NCBI RefSeq assembly: GCF_013911645.1
Contig: NZ_JACESV010000002.1
Span: 186,001 to 250,000 of the forward strand
DNA: 64,000 bases
Source: Allomuricauda sp.
GTDB lineage: Bacteria > Bacteroidota > Bacteroidia > Flavobacteriales > Flavobacteriaceae
Reading direction: 5' to 3'
Shown: piece after piece, positions 31,073-40,463 of the stretch
Layout of the letters: each line of letters begins with the position of its first letter
How positions within the stretch are numbered: the first letter of the stretch is position 1
Position numbers and translations under genes: made by a program
Notes under the pieces: generated by a model
What the model was told of the DNA's origin: nothing
Databases searched by the model: none
What the model saw: the letters and a program-made list of their open reading frames with translations, nothing else

Positions 31073-32110
31073 TTACCAACTTCCGCTGGCTCCGCCACCA
31101 CCAGAACTTCCCCCGCCACCGGAAAAACTGCTGGACGAACTACCTCCGGATCTGGAACCGAAGGAATGGCTCCCGGAGGAGGAAAAGGTCTTGCTCATAT
31201 AATCTTTATTGGATTTAAAAAATGATAGCTTAAAATCCTCGTTGCCTTTTTTCCTGATTTTTATTATGACCAATATGATGGTTAGACAAACAAAAGCGGC
31301 AAAAACAAAGAGCACCCAAGAAAAATCTTTGACCAATCCGCTAAACAAGTCATCGAAACCAAGCAATAGTGCCATAAAAAATAGTGGCATTCCTATAAAA
31401 ATCAATCCAAAAATTAGGGGAAGCACCATAAAAGCGGCCATTAATATACCTTTAACTACCGCTAACTTTCCTATAAACATCCCACGTATGATCTCGATAA
31501 GAGTGGAATAGCCCTTATAAAGAACAAATCCTCCCGCTGCAATAAACATCAATAAAAACAAGCCTATTACCACCAACATCCACCATGGCATTTCGTTTTC
31601 CTTCTCAATCTCCTTTTTAAACTCTTCCAAGGCTTCTGGATTGTTCAAAAATTCAATGATTTGGTCCGTGGCATTATCCAGTCCGCTGAAGTAATTTTCT
31701 TCCTTAAATCTGGGGATCATGGTATTTCGGATAATCCGAGAAGCGACAGCATCTGTTATATAAGGCTCCAGACCGTACCCGACCTCAATGCGGACTTCCC
31801 TATCCAATTTTGAGAAAAGAATCAGAATACCATTGTCCTTCCCTTCCTGCCCCAATTTATTTTGGTTGAAGACCTCAAGGGCGTACTGTTCAATGGTTTC
31901 GTTACCCAACTCATCTATCGTCAAAACCACCAATTGATTGGTAGTCTCCGATTCAAATTGATAAAGTTTGGTTCTAAGCGCCTCAAGTTGTGGCTGTGTA
32001 AATATCCTAGCATTGTCCGTAACAATTTCAGTCAATTCTGGATACTCCTTTTGAGCAAAGCACATGGAGAAAATCAAAAACAAAAGACCGAACAATTTCG
32101 CTTTTAGCAT
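31073..32110 (-). CDS. TPM-domain (YgcG/Psb32-like) protein
   Basis: 345 aa; VTDNARIFTQPQLEALRTKLYQFESETTNQLVVLTIDEL; TM helices; Gly/Ser-rich tail ending GGGGASGSW. Confidence 0.9.
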   Translation of the reverse strand: MLKAKLFGLLFLIFSMCFAQKEYPELTEIVTDNARIFTQPQLEALRTKLYQFESETTNQLVVLTIDELGNETIEQYALEVFNQNKLGQEGKDNGILILFSKLDREVRIEVGYGLEPYITDAVASRIIRNTMIPRFKEENYFSGLDNATDQIIEFLNNPEALEEFKKEIEKENEMPWWMLVVIGLFLLMFIAAGGFVLYKGYSTLIEIIRGMFIGKLAVVKGILMAAFMVLPLIFGLIFIGMPLFFMALLLGFDDLFSGLVKDFSWVLFVFAAFVCLTIILVIIKIRKKGNEDFKLSFFKSNKDYMSKTFSSSGSHSFGSRSGGSSSSSFSGGGGSSGGGGASGSW

Positions 32111-32229
32111 AATCCTTTCAAAATTTGAGCATTTAAATATAGCATTTGTAATCTTGCCAAGTACAGAAGCACTTCAATTAGGTGTCCTCTTAAATTGCCG
32201 TAACTTGCAACTTCTTTTGAAAAATTGTT

Positions 32230-33966
32230 ATGCCAGAAAAAAAAGTAAGCATCCTCACCGCTTTTAAAACCATTATTTGGCCAAAACGTAAACTCGTTTT
32301 TTTGGGTCTATTTCTGATTGCCATTAGTAAAGGCGCCAGTTTTGTTGCACCTATTGCTTCCAAATACCTTATTGATGATGTCATCGTAAACAAAGACCTG
32401 GATATGCTCAAATATTTGGTCGCTGGAGTAATGTTGGCCATTCTTGTTCAGGCGGTCACTTCCTTCTTATTGACCAAGATTTTAAGTGTGCAGGCCCAAT
32501 ATTTGATTTCTGAACTTAGGGCACAGGTGCAGAAAAAAGTGCTTGCCCTTCCCGTGCGCTTTTTCGACAATGCCAAGTCGGGAGCTTTGGTATCCCGTAT
32601 TATGTCCGATGTTGAGGGGGTCCGAAATTTAATCGGCACTGGGCTGGTGCAACTGGTGGGAGGCATTATTACCGCGGTTGTTTCCTTGATTTTGCTTATG
32701 GATATCAGCGTTTTTATGACGCTTTTCACCTTTATTCCATTGACCATTTTTGCCATAATTGCCTTAAAGGCATTTAAGATAATTCGGCCCATTTTTAGGA
32801 ATAGAGGCAAGATAAATGCTGAAGTTAAAGGTAGGCTGACGGAAACCTTGGGAGGCATACGCGTCATCAAGGGGTTTAATGCCGAAAAACAGGAAGAAGA
32901 AGTTTTTGAAGTTGGTGTGGAACGCTTATACGAAAACGTAAAAAAGAGCCTCACCACTACCGCTTTTATGACGAGTTCGTCCACCTTTTTGCTAGGGGTA
33001 GCGACCACAAGCGTAATGGGTTTTGGCGGATACAAAATTATCCACGATACCCTTACCGTAGGTGAATTTGTGGAGTTTACCGTGTTATTGGGGCTTATGA
33101 TTGCCCCGATCGTGCAAATGAGCAGTGTTGGGAGTCAATTAACGGAGGCTTTGGCGGGTTTGGACCGCACCGAAGAATTAATGAATTTAAACGAAGAATC
33201 GGACGAGGAAAACCGTACCATTTTATTGGACGAAGTAGTTGGAAGTATGTCTTTCTCCAATGTTTCTTTTTCTTATGAGGAAGACAAACAAGTACTGCAC
33301 AATATTAGTTTTGATGTGGCGCCTGGGCAGGTTATCGCTCTGGTGGGGAGTTCAGGTTCGGGAAAGTCCACCATAGCAGGGTTGGCCGCCAGTTTTTTAA
33401 ATCCTGATTCTGGAACCATTACCATTGATGGGCACGACCTTTCCAAAGTTAATCTGAACAGTTTTAGACAACATTTGGGCGTGGTGCTGCAAGATGATTT
33501 CTTGTTTGAAGGCACTATTCGCGAAAACATACTTTTTCCACGACCTGATGCCAGTGAGGAAAAATTGCTCGAAGCCGTAAAGGCAGCCTACGTAAATGAA
33601 TTTACCGACCGTTTTGACAAAGGTTTGGACACCTTGATCGGGGAACGTGGCGTTAAACTTTCGGGAGGACAACGCCAGCGAATTGCCATCGCAAGAGCTA
33701 TTTTGGCAAATCCGAAGATTTTGATTTTGGACGAGGCCACCTCAAGTTTGGACACGGAATCCGAGGCGCTTATCCAAAAAAGTTTGGGAGAACTTACCAA
33801 GGGCAGAACCACTTTTGTGATAGCCCACCGATTGAGCACCATCCGCAAGGCGGACCAAATTCTAGTGATTGAAAACGGCCATATTCTGGAACAGGGCACC
33901 CACGAAAAACTGATAGCTTCCGAAGGAAGATATTTCAACTTGTTTACCTATCAAGCTAGGATTTAA
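32230..33966 (+). CDS. ABC transporter, fused permease and ATPase
   Basis: 578 aa; Walker A GSSGSGKST, LSGGQRQRIAIARA signature, DEATSSLD Walker B. Confidence 0.95.
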   Translation: MPEKKVSILTAFKTIIWPKRKLVFLGLFLIAISKGASFVAPIASKYLIDDVIVNKDLDMLKYLVAGVMLAILVQAVTSFLLTKILSVQAQYLISELRAQVQKKVLALPVRFFDNAKSGALVSRIMSDVEGVRNLIGTGLVQLVGGIITAVVSLILLMDISVFMTLFTFIPLTIFAIIALKAFKIIRPIFRNRGKINAEVKGRLTETLGGIRVIKGFNAEKQEEEVFEVGVERLYENVKKSLTTTAFMTSSSTFLLGVATTSVMGFGGYKIIHDTLTVGEFVEFTVLLGLMIAPIVQMSSVGSQLTEALAGLDRTEELMNLNEESDEENRTILLDEVVGSMSFSNVSFSYEEDKQVLHNISFDVAPGQVIALVGSSGSGKSTIAGLAASFLNPDSGTITIDGHDLSKVNLNSFRQHLGVVLQDDFLFEGTIRENILFPRPDASEEKLLEAVKAAYVNEFTDRFDKGLDTLIGERGVKLSGGQRQRIAIARAILANPKILILDEATSSLDTESEALIQKSLGELTKGRTTFVIAHRLSTIRKADQILVIENGHILEQGTHEKLIASEGRYFNLFTYQARI

Positions 33967-34295
33967 GCTTCTTCCGGTGCCAACTCCACCTCTAGGCCAT
34001 CCAAATCCTCGGTAATATGGATTTGGCAACCCAAACGGCTGTTGTCCTTTACAAAAAAGGCTTCGGCCAACATGGCTTCCTCATCATCCGACTTTTCGGG
34101 CAGTTGATGATCGGATTTTACGTAGCATTGGCAAGATGCACACATGGCCATACCACCACAAATCCCAATGGTTCCCTCCGGGGCAAGTTCATAGGAACGC
34201 ACTACCTCCATCAGGTTCATATTCATATCGGTCGGGGCGTCTACCTCGTGTAGTTCGCCGTCTCGGTCTATAATCTTTAACTTGATATCACTCAT
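33963..34295 (-). CDS. 2Fe-2S (adrenodoxin-type) ferredoxin
   Basis: Starts MSDIKLKIIDRDGEL; CGGMAMCASCQCYV ... LGCQI cysteine pattern. Confidence 0.92.
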   Translation of the reverse strand: MSDIKLKIIDRDGELHEVDAPTDMNMNLMEVVRSYELAPEGTIGICGGMAMCASCQCYVKSDHQLPEKSDDEEAMLAEAFFVKDNSRLGCQIHITEDLDGLEVELAPEEA

Positions 34296-34349
34296 AATCT
34301 TTCTAGAGATACTCCCTAAAGTCCTCAAGGGGACATTTTCACTTAATAA

Positions 34350-35408
34350 TTAATCTATTGCCTTAACTACTGCTTTTGGTGCTTCTTTTTTACTTCCGTC
34401 AAATCCTGTAACGCCGCCAACGGTGGTATATTTCATTACGTATTTCTTATCTGGGAATATCTTTTGATAGGCACTTTGGCACATCAATGTGGCCTCATGG
34501 AAACCGCAAAGAATCAATTTTAGCTTGCCTGGATAGGTGTTGACATCACCAATGGCATAGATTCCAGGAATGTTGGTCTGGTAATCCAAAGAATTATTCA
34601 CCTTGATGGCATTTTTTTCTATCTCCAATCCCCAGTTGGAAATTGGACCCAACTTTGGAGACAATCCGAACAACGGGATAAAATTGTCAACGACAACATC
34701 GGTTTCTTTAGAAGTTGTGGTGTTCTTCACGGTCACTTTCTCCAATTGATCTTCACCTTTTAGGGCCACCACTTCTGCCGGGGTCATCAAATTGATCTTG
34801 CCTTCGTTTTTGAGCTGTTGTACCTTCTCAACGGAATCCAAAGCACCTCTAAATTCATTTCTGCGGTGTACCAAGGTTACTTCTTTGGCAACATCCGCCA
34901 AAAAGATGGACCAGTCCAAAGCGGAATCGCCCCCACCGGCAATCAACACTTTTTTACCTCGGTATATTTCGGGCTCTTTGATCATGTAAGCCACGCCATT
35001 ATCTTCATACTTCTCCAAGTTTTCCAACAACGGTTTTCTTGGCTCAAAACTACCAAGTCCACCTGCAATGGCTACTACGGGAGCGTGATGTTTGGTTCCT
35101 TTGTTCGTTGTTACTATAAAGGAGCCATCATCCAATTTTTCTATGGTCTCGGCACGTTCTCCCAAGGTAAAACCCGGCTGGAACGGTTTGATCTGCTCCA
35201 TAAGGTTGTCCACCAAATCACCTGCAAGTACTTCGGGAAATCCGGGAATATCGTAAATGGGTTTCTTCGGATATATTTCTGCACATTGACCACCTGCTTG
35301 CGGCAATGCATCTATTAAATGACATTTAAGTTGTAAAAGGCCTGCTTCAAAAACAGCAAAGAGACCCGTAGGTCCCGCTCCAATTATCAGAATATCGGTT
35401 TTAATCAT
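34350..35408 (-). CDS. NAD(P)/FAD-dependent oxidoreductase (thioredoxin-reductase-like ferredoxin-NADP reductase)
   Basis: 352 aa; GAGPTGLFAVFEAG, GGGDSALDW, GDVNTYPGKLKLILCGFHEA. Confidence 0.9.
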   Translation of the reverse strand: MIKTDILIIGAGPTGLFAVFEAGLLQLKCHLIDALPQAGGQCAEIYPKKPIYDIPGFPEVLAGDLVDNLMEQIKPFQPGFTLGERAETIEKLDDGSFIVTTNKGTKHHAPVVAIAGGLGSFEPRKPLLENLEKYEDNGVAYMIKEPEIYRGKKVLIAGGGDSALDWSIFLADVAKEVTLVHRRNEFRGALDSVEKVQQLKNEGKINLMTPAEVVALKGEDQLEKVTVKNTTTSKETDVVVDNFIPLFGLSPKLGPISNWGLEIEKNAIKVNNSLDYQTNIPGIYAIGDVNTYPGKLKLILCGFHEATLMCQSAYQKIFPDKKYVMKYTTVGGVTGFDGSKKEAPKAVVKAID

Positions 35409-35470
35409 AGACTAAGGATTTGGCTTGCAACTTAATGCTTGCCCAAAAAATGATTTATGATTTTAATCAG

Positions 35471-35722
35471 TTAGGAAATATTGATTACCTCTTCAATTTG
35501 GGGTGCATACTTTTTAATGGTCATTTCTACGCCACTCTTTAGTGTCATTTGGTTCACGGTACAACCAATACAGTTGCCTTCCAAACGCACTTTTACGGTA
35601 TTGTCTTCAATGGAAATCAAAGTAATATCTCCCCCATCGCTCTGTAAAAACGGACGTATCTCTTCCAACGCCTTTTCTACATTACTCCTTGTTTCTTCTG
35701 ATGTCATTGTTGTCATGGTCAC
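35471..35722 (-). CDS. NifU-like (C-terminal domain) Fe-S scaffold protein
   Basis: 83 aa; EEIRPFLQSDGGDITLI ... LEGNCIGCTVNQMTLKSGVE (CxxC). Confidence 0.93.
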   Translation of the reverse strand: MTMTTMTSEETRSNVEKALEEIRPFLQSDGGDITLISIEDNTVKVRLEGNCIGCTVNQMTLKSGVEMTIKKYAPQIEEVINIS

Positions 35723-36858
35723 TTCTTTTTAACAGCGGAACAACCTGCCATTGTTGTAATTTTTATTGCTTCTGTCGGGGGAAGGTCTGTGTTCCTTCTC
35801 ACCAACTCCTGAACCACATTTTTCGTAAGCTCTTCAAAAGCTTCTTCTGTTGGAGTAGCTGTCTGCAAGGCGGCTGGTCTTCCAACATCACCTGCTTCCC
35901 TAATGCTCTGTACCAATGGAATTTGTCCTAAAAATGGAACCTCAAGGTCTTCCGATAGATTTTTTGCACCGTTCTCACCAAAAATATAATACTTGTTATC
36001 GGGTAGCTCCGCAGGTGTAAAATACGCCATATTCTCCACGATTCCCAATACAGGCACATTAATCGCCTCTTGCTGGAACATGGCCACACCTTTTCTGGCG
36101 TCGGCCAAAGCGATTTCTTGCGGCGTACTTACCACTACGGCGCCCGTTACGGGCAAAGATTGCATAATGCTTAAATGAATGTCCCCTGTTCCTGGTGGCA
36201 GGTCTAACAATAGGAAGTCCAATTCGCCCCAATGCGCATCGAAAATCATTTGATTCAATGCTTTGGCAGCCATAGGTCCCCTCCAAATCACCGCTTGGTT
36301 GGGCTGGGTAAAAAATCCGATAGAAAGCAATTTTACGCCGTAGTTTTCGATGGGCTTCATTTTGGCTTTTCCATTCACGTTGATGGACAATGGTTTTTCC
36401 GTGGCCACATCGAACATAATGGGCATGGACGGTCCGTAGATATCCGTATCCAACAGGCCAACTTTAAAGCCCATTTTGGCCAAGGTTACCGCTAGGTTTG
36501 CAGTTACGGTAGATTTGCCTACGCCCCCTTTACCAGATGCAACGGCTATAATATTTTGAATTCCCGGAATCGGGTTCCCCTTGATCTGGTTAACTTTGGG
36601 TTTTGCCGGAGCATCAACTTTTAGGTTGACCTTTATTTTGGCCTTCTCGTATACTTCTCTGTGAATACACTTCAATATTTCAACCTCTGTCTTCTTTTTT
36701 GCTTGAAGACTTGGATTTTTGATCGTAACATCCACTTCAACCTCATCACCGAATACTTGAACATTGGTTACCGAACCGCTCTCGACCAAATTTTGGCCTT
36801 CGCCGGGAGCCGATATCTTTTCCAACGCCTTGAGAATGTCTGCTTTTTTCAACTTCAT
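35719..36858 (-). CDS. Mrp/NBP35-family Fe-S carrier ATPase
   Basis: 379 aa; VASGKGGVGKSTVTANLA; LPPGTGDIHLSIMQ; N-terminal MIP18-like domain. Confidence 0.95.
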   Translation of the reverse strand: MKLKKADILKALEKISAPGEGQNLVESGSVTNVQVFGDEVEVDVTIKNPSLQAKKKTEVEILKCIHREVYEKAKIKVNLKVDAPAKPKVNQIKGNPIPGIQNIIAVASGKGGVGKSTVTANLAVTLAKMGFKVGLLDTDIYGPSMPIMFDVATEKPLSINVNGKAKMKPIENYGVKLLSIGFFTQPNQAVIWRGPMAAKALNQMIFDAHWGELDFLLLDLPPGTGDIHLSIMQSLPVTGAVVVSTPQEIALADARKGVAMFQQEAINVPVLGIVENMAYFTPAELPDNKYYIFGENGAKNLSEDLEVPFLGQIPLVQSIREAGDVGRPAALQTATPTEEAFEELTKNVVQELVRRNTDLPPTEAIKITTMAGCSAVKKK

Positions 36859-36902
36859 CTATCAAAATTTTGTAATCAGCTGTTTGAACTGATTCTAAAC
36901 TA

Positions 36903-36910
36903 CAAAGATA
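36903..36910 (-). promoter_or_regulatory. -7 element TATCTTTG
   Basis: CAAAGATA on + strand, 45 nt upstream of mrp start. Confidence 0.4.
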
Positions 36911-37063
36911 CGGTGTTGGTGTTAGATTAAGAAGTTGTATTGCTGAATTTCAAAAAAATCACATCTTGAGTTACGGGGATCCGAATAAATAGCCCCGACA
37001 GACACAAAACCGATGGATTATCGTGTTGGTTTTTTTGAAAAACTGTAGTTTAGAAGCTGCTAT

Positions 37064-38749
37064 TTGAAATTATCGACCAACATGCTACCAAAAACCAGAA
37101 TCCCCCAACTAATTTTATTGTTTTTTACCCTAATATGGCTCTCTTGTTCCACTAATAAAAGCTCCTTTACCAAACGGGATGTGAAAAAGTCGGAAAAATT
37201 GATCGGGCTTCATTTTGAAACTAAATATCGTGACACCCTCTACCCTTATTTGAAAAGAAACCGAAGTGGGTTTGATTCGTTAAGAAAATACCCTTTGGAC
37301 AATGATGTTTTCCCTGCTATCCGTTTTGACCCCACTCCTTTTGGCTTTACCATGCCAGAGCAACAAAATGGGACCGAATGGAGCATACCGGATAATGTAG
37401 AAATCCCTGAGCCCTATGATTTGTTGGCTTTTTACACCATTCCGCAATTGGCTTCGTTGATCAAAAATCAAAAAATAACAGCCACAGAGCTGACAAAATT
37501 TTTCTTGGATCGATTGAAAAAATATCAACCTGCCCTTCAATGCAGCATTACCATTACGGATAGTTTAGCCTTGGCACAGGCCAAGCGAGCCGACGAGGAA
37601 ATCAAAAACGGAAAGTATCGTGGTATTTTACATGGAATCCCATACGGCACCAAAGATTTGATGGCGGTCCCCGGATACCCCACCACCTGGGGAGCTGCTC
37701 CGTACAAAGACCAAATCATAAATGAAACGGCAACCGTAGTGAAGAAACTGGAGGATGCCGGGGCCATTTTAGTGACTAAACTGGTATCGGGGGCCTTGGC
37801 CCGTGGCGATGTTTGGTTCGATGGTAAAACCAAAAATCCCTGGGACACTACCCAAGGTGCCAGTGGTTCTTCGGCTGGATCGGGTTCTGCAACATCGGCA
37901 GGCCTAGTTCCTTTTGCTTTGGGGACTGAAACTTTGGGTTCCATTACTTCTCCAAGTACCCGAAACGGAGTTACCGGTCTACGACCAACCTACGGTAGAG
38001 TTAGTCGCCACGGAATTATGAGCTTAAGCTGGTCCATGGACAAAGTGGGGCCCTTGGGAAGAAATGCCGAGGATTGCGCCATTGTGTTTGATGCCATTCA
38101 AGGGAAAGATAAAAATGATCTGACCACCGTTGACCTTCCTTTTGGGGTTGATTGGAAAAAAGATGTGAAAAGTCTGAAAGTGGCCTATCTAAAAAAAGAT
38201 ATTGAAAAGGACACCACGGAAACTGGTGAAAATCTTAGAAACGCACTCAAATCACTCAAAGAATTGGGCATTGAACCCACTGCAGTAGAAATGCCCGAAG
38301 ATGTTCCTTATCGTGGATTTGATATTATTTTAAGAGCTGAAGCAGGTGCTTTCTTTGATGAACTTGTCCGTTCGGGCGGGGTTGATGTGATGGTGGAGCA
38401 AGACCAGCGTTCCCGTGCGAATTCCTTGCGGCAAAGCAGATTTATTCCCGCCGTGGAATATATTCAAGCGAATCGACAACGACAGGTACTTATCCAAAAA
38501 ATGCAAGATTTGATAAAAGATTACGATGTGTTGATTTCACCCACATTTGGAAACGATCAACTTTTGGCAACCAATCTTACCGGGCATCCCGTAATTGCCG
38601 TTCCAACGGGCCTGGATGACGAGAACCACCCTACGAGCATGACTTTTGTGGGCAATTTGTACGATGAAGCGAGTATTTTATTGCTGGCAAAAGCATTTCA
38701 GGATGCCACATCGTTTGACGAATTGCACCCACCGGGATATATTGATTAA
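37064..38749 (+). CDS. Amidase-signature family lipoprotein
   Basis: 561 aa; GIPYGTKDLMAVPGYPTTWG; GASGSSAGSGSATSAGLVPFALGTETLGSITSPS (amidase signature). Start may be 37082. Confidence 0.92.
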   Translation: MKLSTNMLPKTRIPQLILLFFTLIWLSCSTNKSSFTKRDVKKSEKLIGLHFETKYRDTLYPYLKRNRSGFDSLRKYPLDNDVFPAIRFDPTPFGFTMPEQQNGTEWSIPDNVEIPEPYDLLAFYTIPQLASLIKNQKITATELTKFFLDRLKKYQPALQCSITITDSLALAQAKRADEEIKNGKYRGILHGIPYGTKDLMAVPGYPTTWGAAPYKDQIINETATVVKKLEDAGAILVTKLVSGALARGDVWFDGKTKNPWDTTQGASGSSAGSGSATSAGLVPFALGTETLGSITSPSTRNGVTGLRPTYGRVSRHGIMSLSWSMDKVGPLGRNAEDCAIVFDAIQGKDKNDLTTVDLPFGVDWKKDVKSLKVAYLKKDIEKDTTETGENLRNALKSLKELGIEPTAVEMPEDVPYRGFDIILRAEAGAFFDELVRSGGVDVMVEQDQRSRANSLRQSRFIPAVEYIQANRQRQVLIQKMQDLIKDYDVLISPTFGNDQLLATNLTGHPVIAVPTGLDDENHPTSMTFVGNLYDEASILLLAKAFQDATSFDELHPPGYID

Positions 38750-39069
38750 AGCTCCAAGGCTGGATCCCAAAAGTATTTTTGAAAGTCTACGATTTGATTT
38801 TCCTTTACCGGGATGCCCTCGTTTTCAAGAAGTTGCTGCATAATGTTGCTTCCGTCAAAATGATGTTTGCCCGTTAACACCCCTACGCGATTTACCACGC
38901 GATGCGCAGGCACATCTTTTGCCAAAGAATTGTTCATGGCCCAACCGACCATTCGGGCACTTCGAGCTGCTCCTAAATATTTTGCAATGGCTCCGTAAGA
39001 GGTTACCCTGCCGTAGGGAATTTGTTTGGCCACTTCATAGACTTTGTCAAAGAAGTTTTTCTCTTCCAT
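38746..39069 (-). CDS. MGMT-family / alkyltransferase-like protein (active-site Cys replaced by Ala)
   Basis: 107 aa; IPYGRVTSYGAIAKYLG...RMVGWAMNNSLAKDVPAHRVVNRVGVLTGK; PAHRVV where MGMT has PCHRV. Confidence 0.9.
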   Translation of the reverse strand: MEEKNFFDKVYEVAKQIPYGRVTSYGAIAKYLGAARSARMVGWAMNNSLAKDVPAHRVVNRVGVLTGKHHFDGSNIMQQLLENEGIPVKENQIVDFQKYFWDPALEL

Positions 39070-39070
39070 A

Positions 39071-39706
39071 TCAGCGGTACATTATACGAATCAAGGTAAT
39101 CACGAGCAGCAAAAGCATCAAAGCGCTTAAAATGTAATTGGAGTTCTTGGAAAAACGATTGGTCTTGGTCTCCATCTTATCAAAATAAAAGGTGTAGAGG
39201 TACAGAACAGAAAAAGTACCAGCTCCTGCGGCGACCACAAAAGTGGTAATGTCCTTGGCTTCAAACTTTATCCAACCCGCTTCGTTCCACATGGCATTTA
39301 AACCACTGTAATACGGAATGGTCAACAAATTAAGGGCAGCCAACAAAACTCCCTTGAAAAAACTGTTCTTTTTACTCAGGTTGACCTCTTTAATGGCTTG
39401 TGTCTTTGCTCTGTTACGCTTTGCAATCACAAAAAAGTAAACAGCAAAAAAGGCGAATACGGCCACAGCAATCTTGAACAGTACATCTATCACCGCTGGA
39501 TTACGGTATAAAAATTTAGAGATATACACAGCAATATAAGCCTGCACCATAATGGTACTGGAAACACCCAAACTAAAAATAACACCGTTCAATTTTCCTT
39601 TTTCCACACTAACCTTGGCTGCATTCATATTGAGCAACCCCGGCGGCACGGTAGCCATAAAGGCTGCCGAAAATGTGGCGAAAAAGAGAATGAGTACGTG
39701 GGTCAT
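39071..39706 (-). CDS. LysE/RhtB-family transporter
   Basis: 211 aa; multi-TM; AAFMATVPPGLLNMNAAKVSVEKGKLNGVIFSLGVS. Confidence 0.8.
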   Translation of the reverse strand: MTHVLILFFATFSAAFMATVPPGLLNMNAAKVSVEKGKLNGVIFSLGVSSTIMVQAYIAVYISKFLYRNPAVIDVLFKIAVAVFAFFAVYFFVIAKRNRAKTQAIKEVNLSKKNSFFKGVLLAALNLLTIPYYSGLNAMWNEAGWIKFEAKDITTFVVAAGAGTFSVLYLYTFYFDKMETKTNRFSKNSNYILSALMLLLLVITLIRIMYR

Positions 39707-39709
39707 TGG

Positions 39710-40378
39710 TTAGTTGATCCTAAATTGGATGTATGTAATTGGTTTTCCTTTTTCAAGATACTGATTTTCGTAGAAAGTTTGGATTTTGAGTACTTCGGGA
39801 GGTGCTCCCTCATTTTTGTACACATCGTGATTGGCATATATAATTTCGTGCCCCAAGCCTTGCAAAAGCCCAAGGGTATACCCGTGCATGTACTCGCTAT
39901 CGGTCTTTAGATTGATAAGCCCTCCTGGCTTCAGGATTTTTTTGTAACGCTCCAAAAAAACGGGATTCGTCATGCGATGTTTGGTGCGTTTGTACTTGAT
40001 CTGCGGGTCGGGAAATGTAATCCAGATCTCACTGACCTCCCCTTCGTCAAAAAGATGGTCCACCAGTTCAATTTGTGTCCGTAAAAAGGCCACATTGTTC
40101 AATTCTTGCTCCAAAGCAGTTTTGGCCCCTCGCCAAAATCGTGCTCCTTTTATGTCTATGCCAATATGGTTTCTGTCCGCGTTCATTTGAGCGAGGCCAA
40201 CGGTATATTCACCCTTGCCGCAGCCCAGTTCCAACACAATGGGATTGTTGTTGCCAAAAAAGGATGCCCAACTGCCCTTGTACTTGAATCCGGCCAAAAC
40301 TTCCTCCCGCGTGGGCTGTACCACATTGGCAAATGTTTCGTTTTCCTTGAACCTTTTGAGTTTGTTCTTACTTCCCAC
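39710..40378 (-). CDS. trmB: tRNA (guanine-N7-)-methyltransferase
   Basis: 222 aa; VLELGCGKGEYTVGLAQMN; ITFPDPQIKYKRTKHRMTNPVFLERY. Confidence 0.92.
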   Translation of the reverse strand: MGSKNKLKRFKENETFANVVQPTREEVLAGFKYKGSWASFFGNNNPIVLELGCGKGEYTVGLAQMNADRNHIGIDIKGARFWRGAKTALEQELNNVAFLRTQIELVDHLFDEGEVSEIWITFPDPQIKYKRTKHRMTNPVFLERYKKILKPGGLINLKTDSEYMHGYTLGLLQGLGHEIIYANHDVYKNEGAPPEVLKIQTFYENQYLEKGKPITYIQFRIN

Positions 40379-40463
40379 GTTCGTATTAAATTGAGCAAAA
40401 AGTTAATGATTTGGCAAAACTAAGGAAATCTAAAAGCAATTCGCATTTTGTTTTTTTGTTGAT

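Noticed and set aside
32448-33035. 195-aa minus-strand ORF inside the ABC transporter
   Set aside because: Fully antisense to a confidently coding ABC transporter; no independent evidence.
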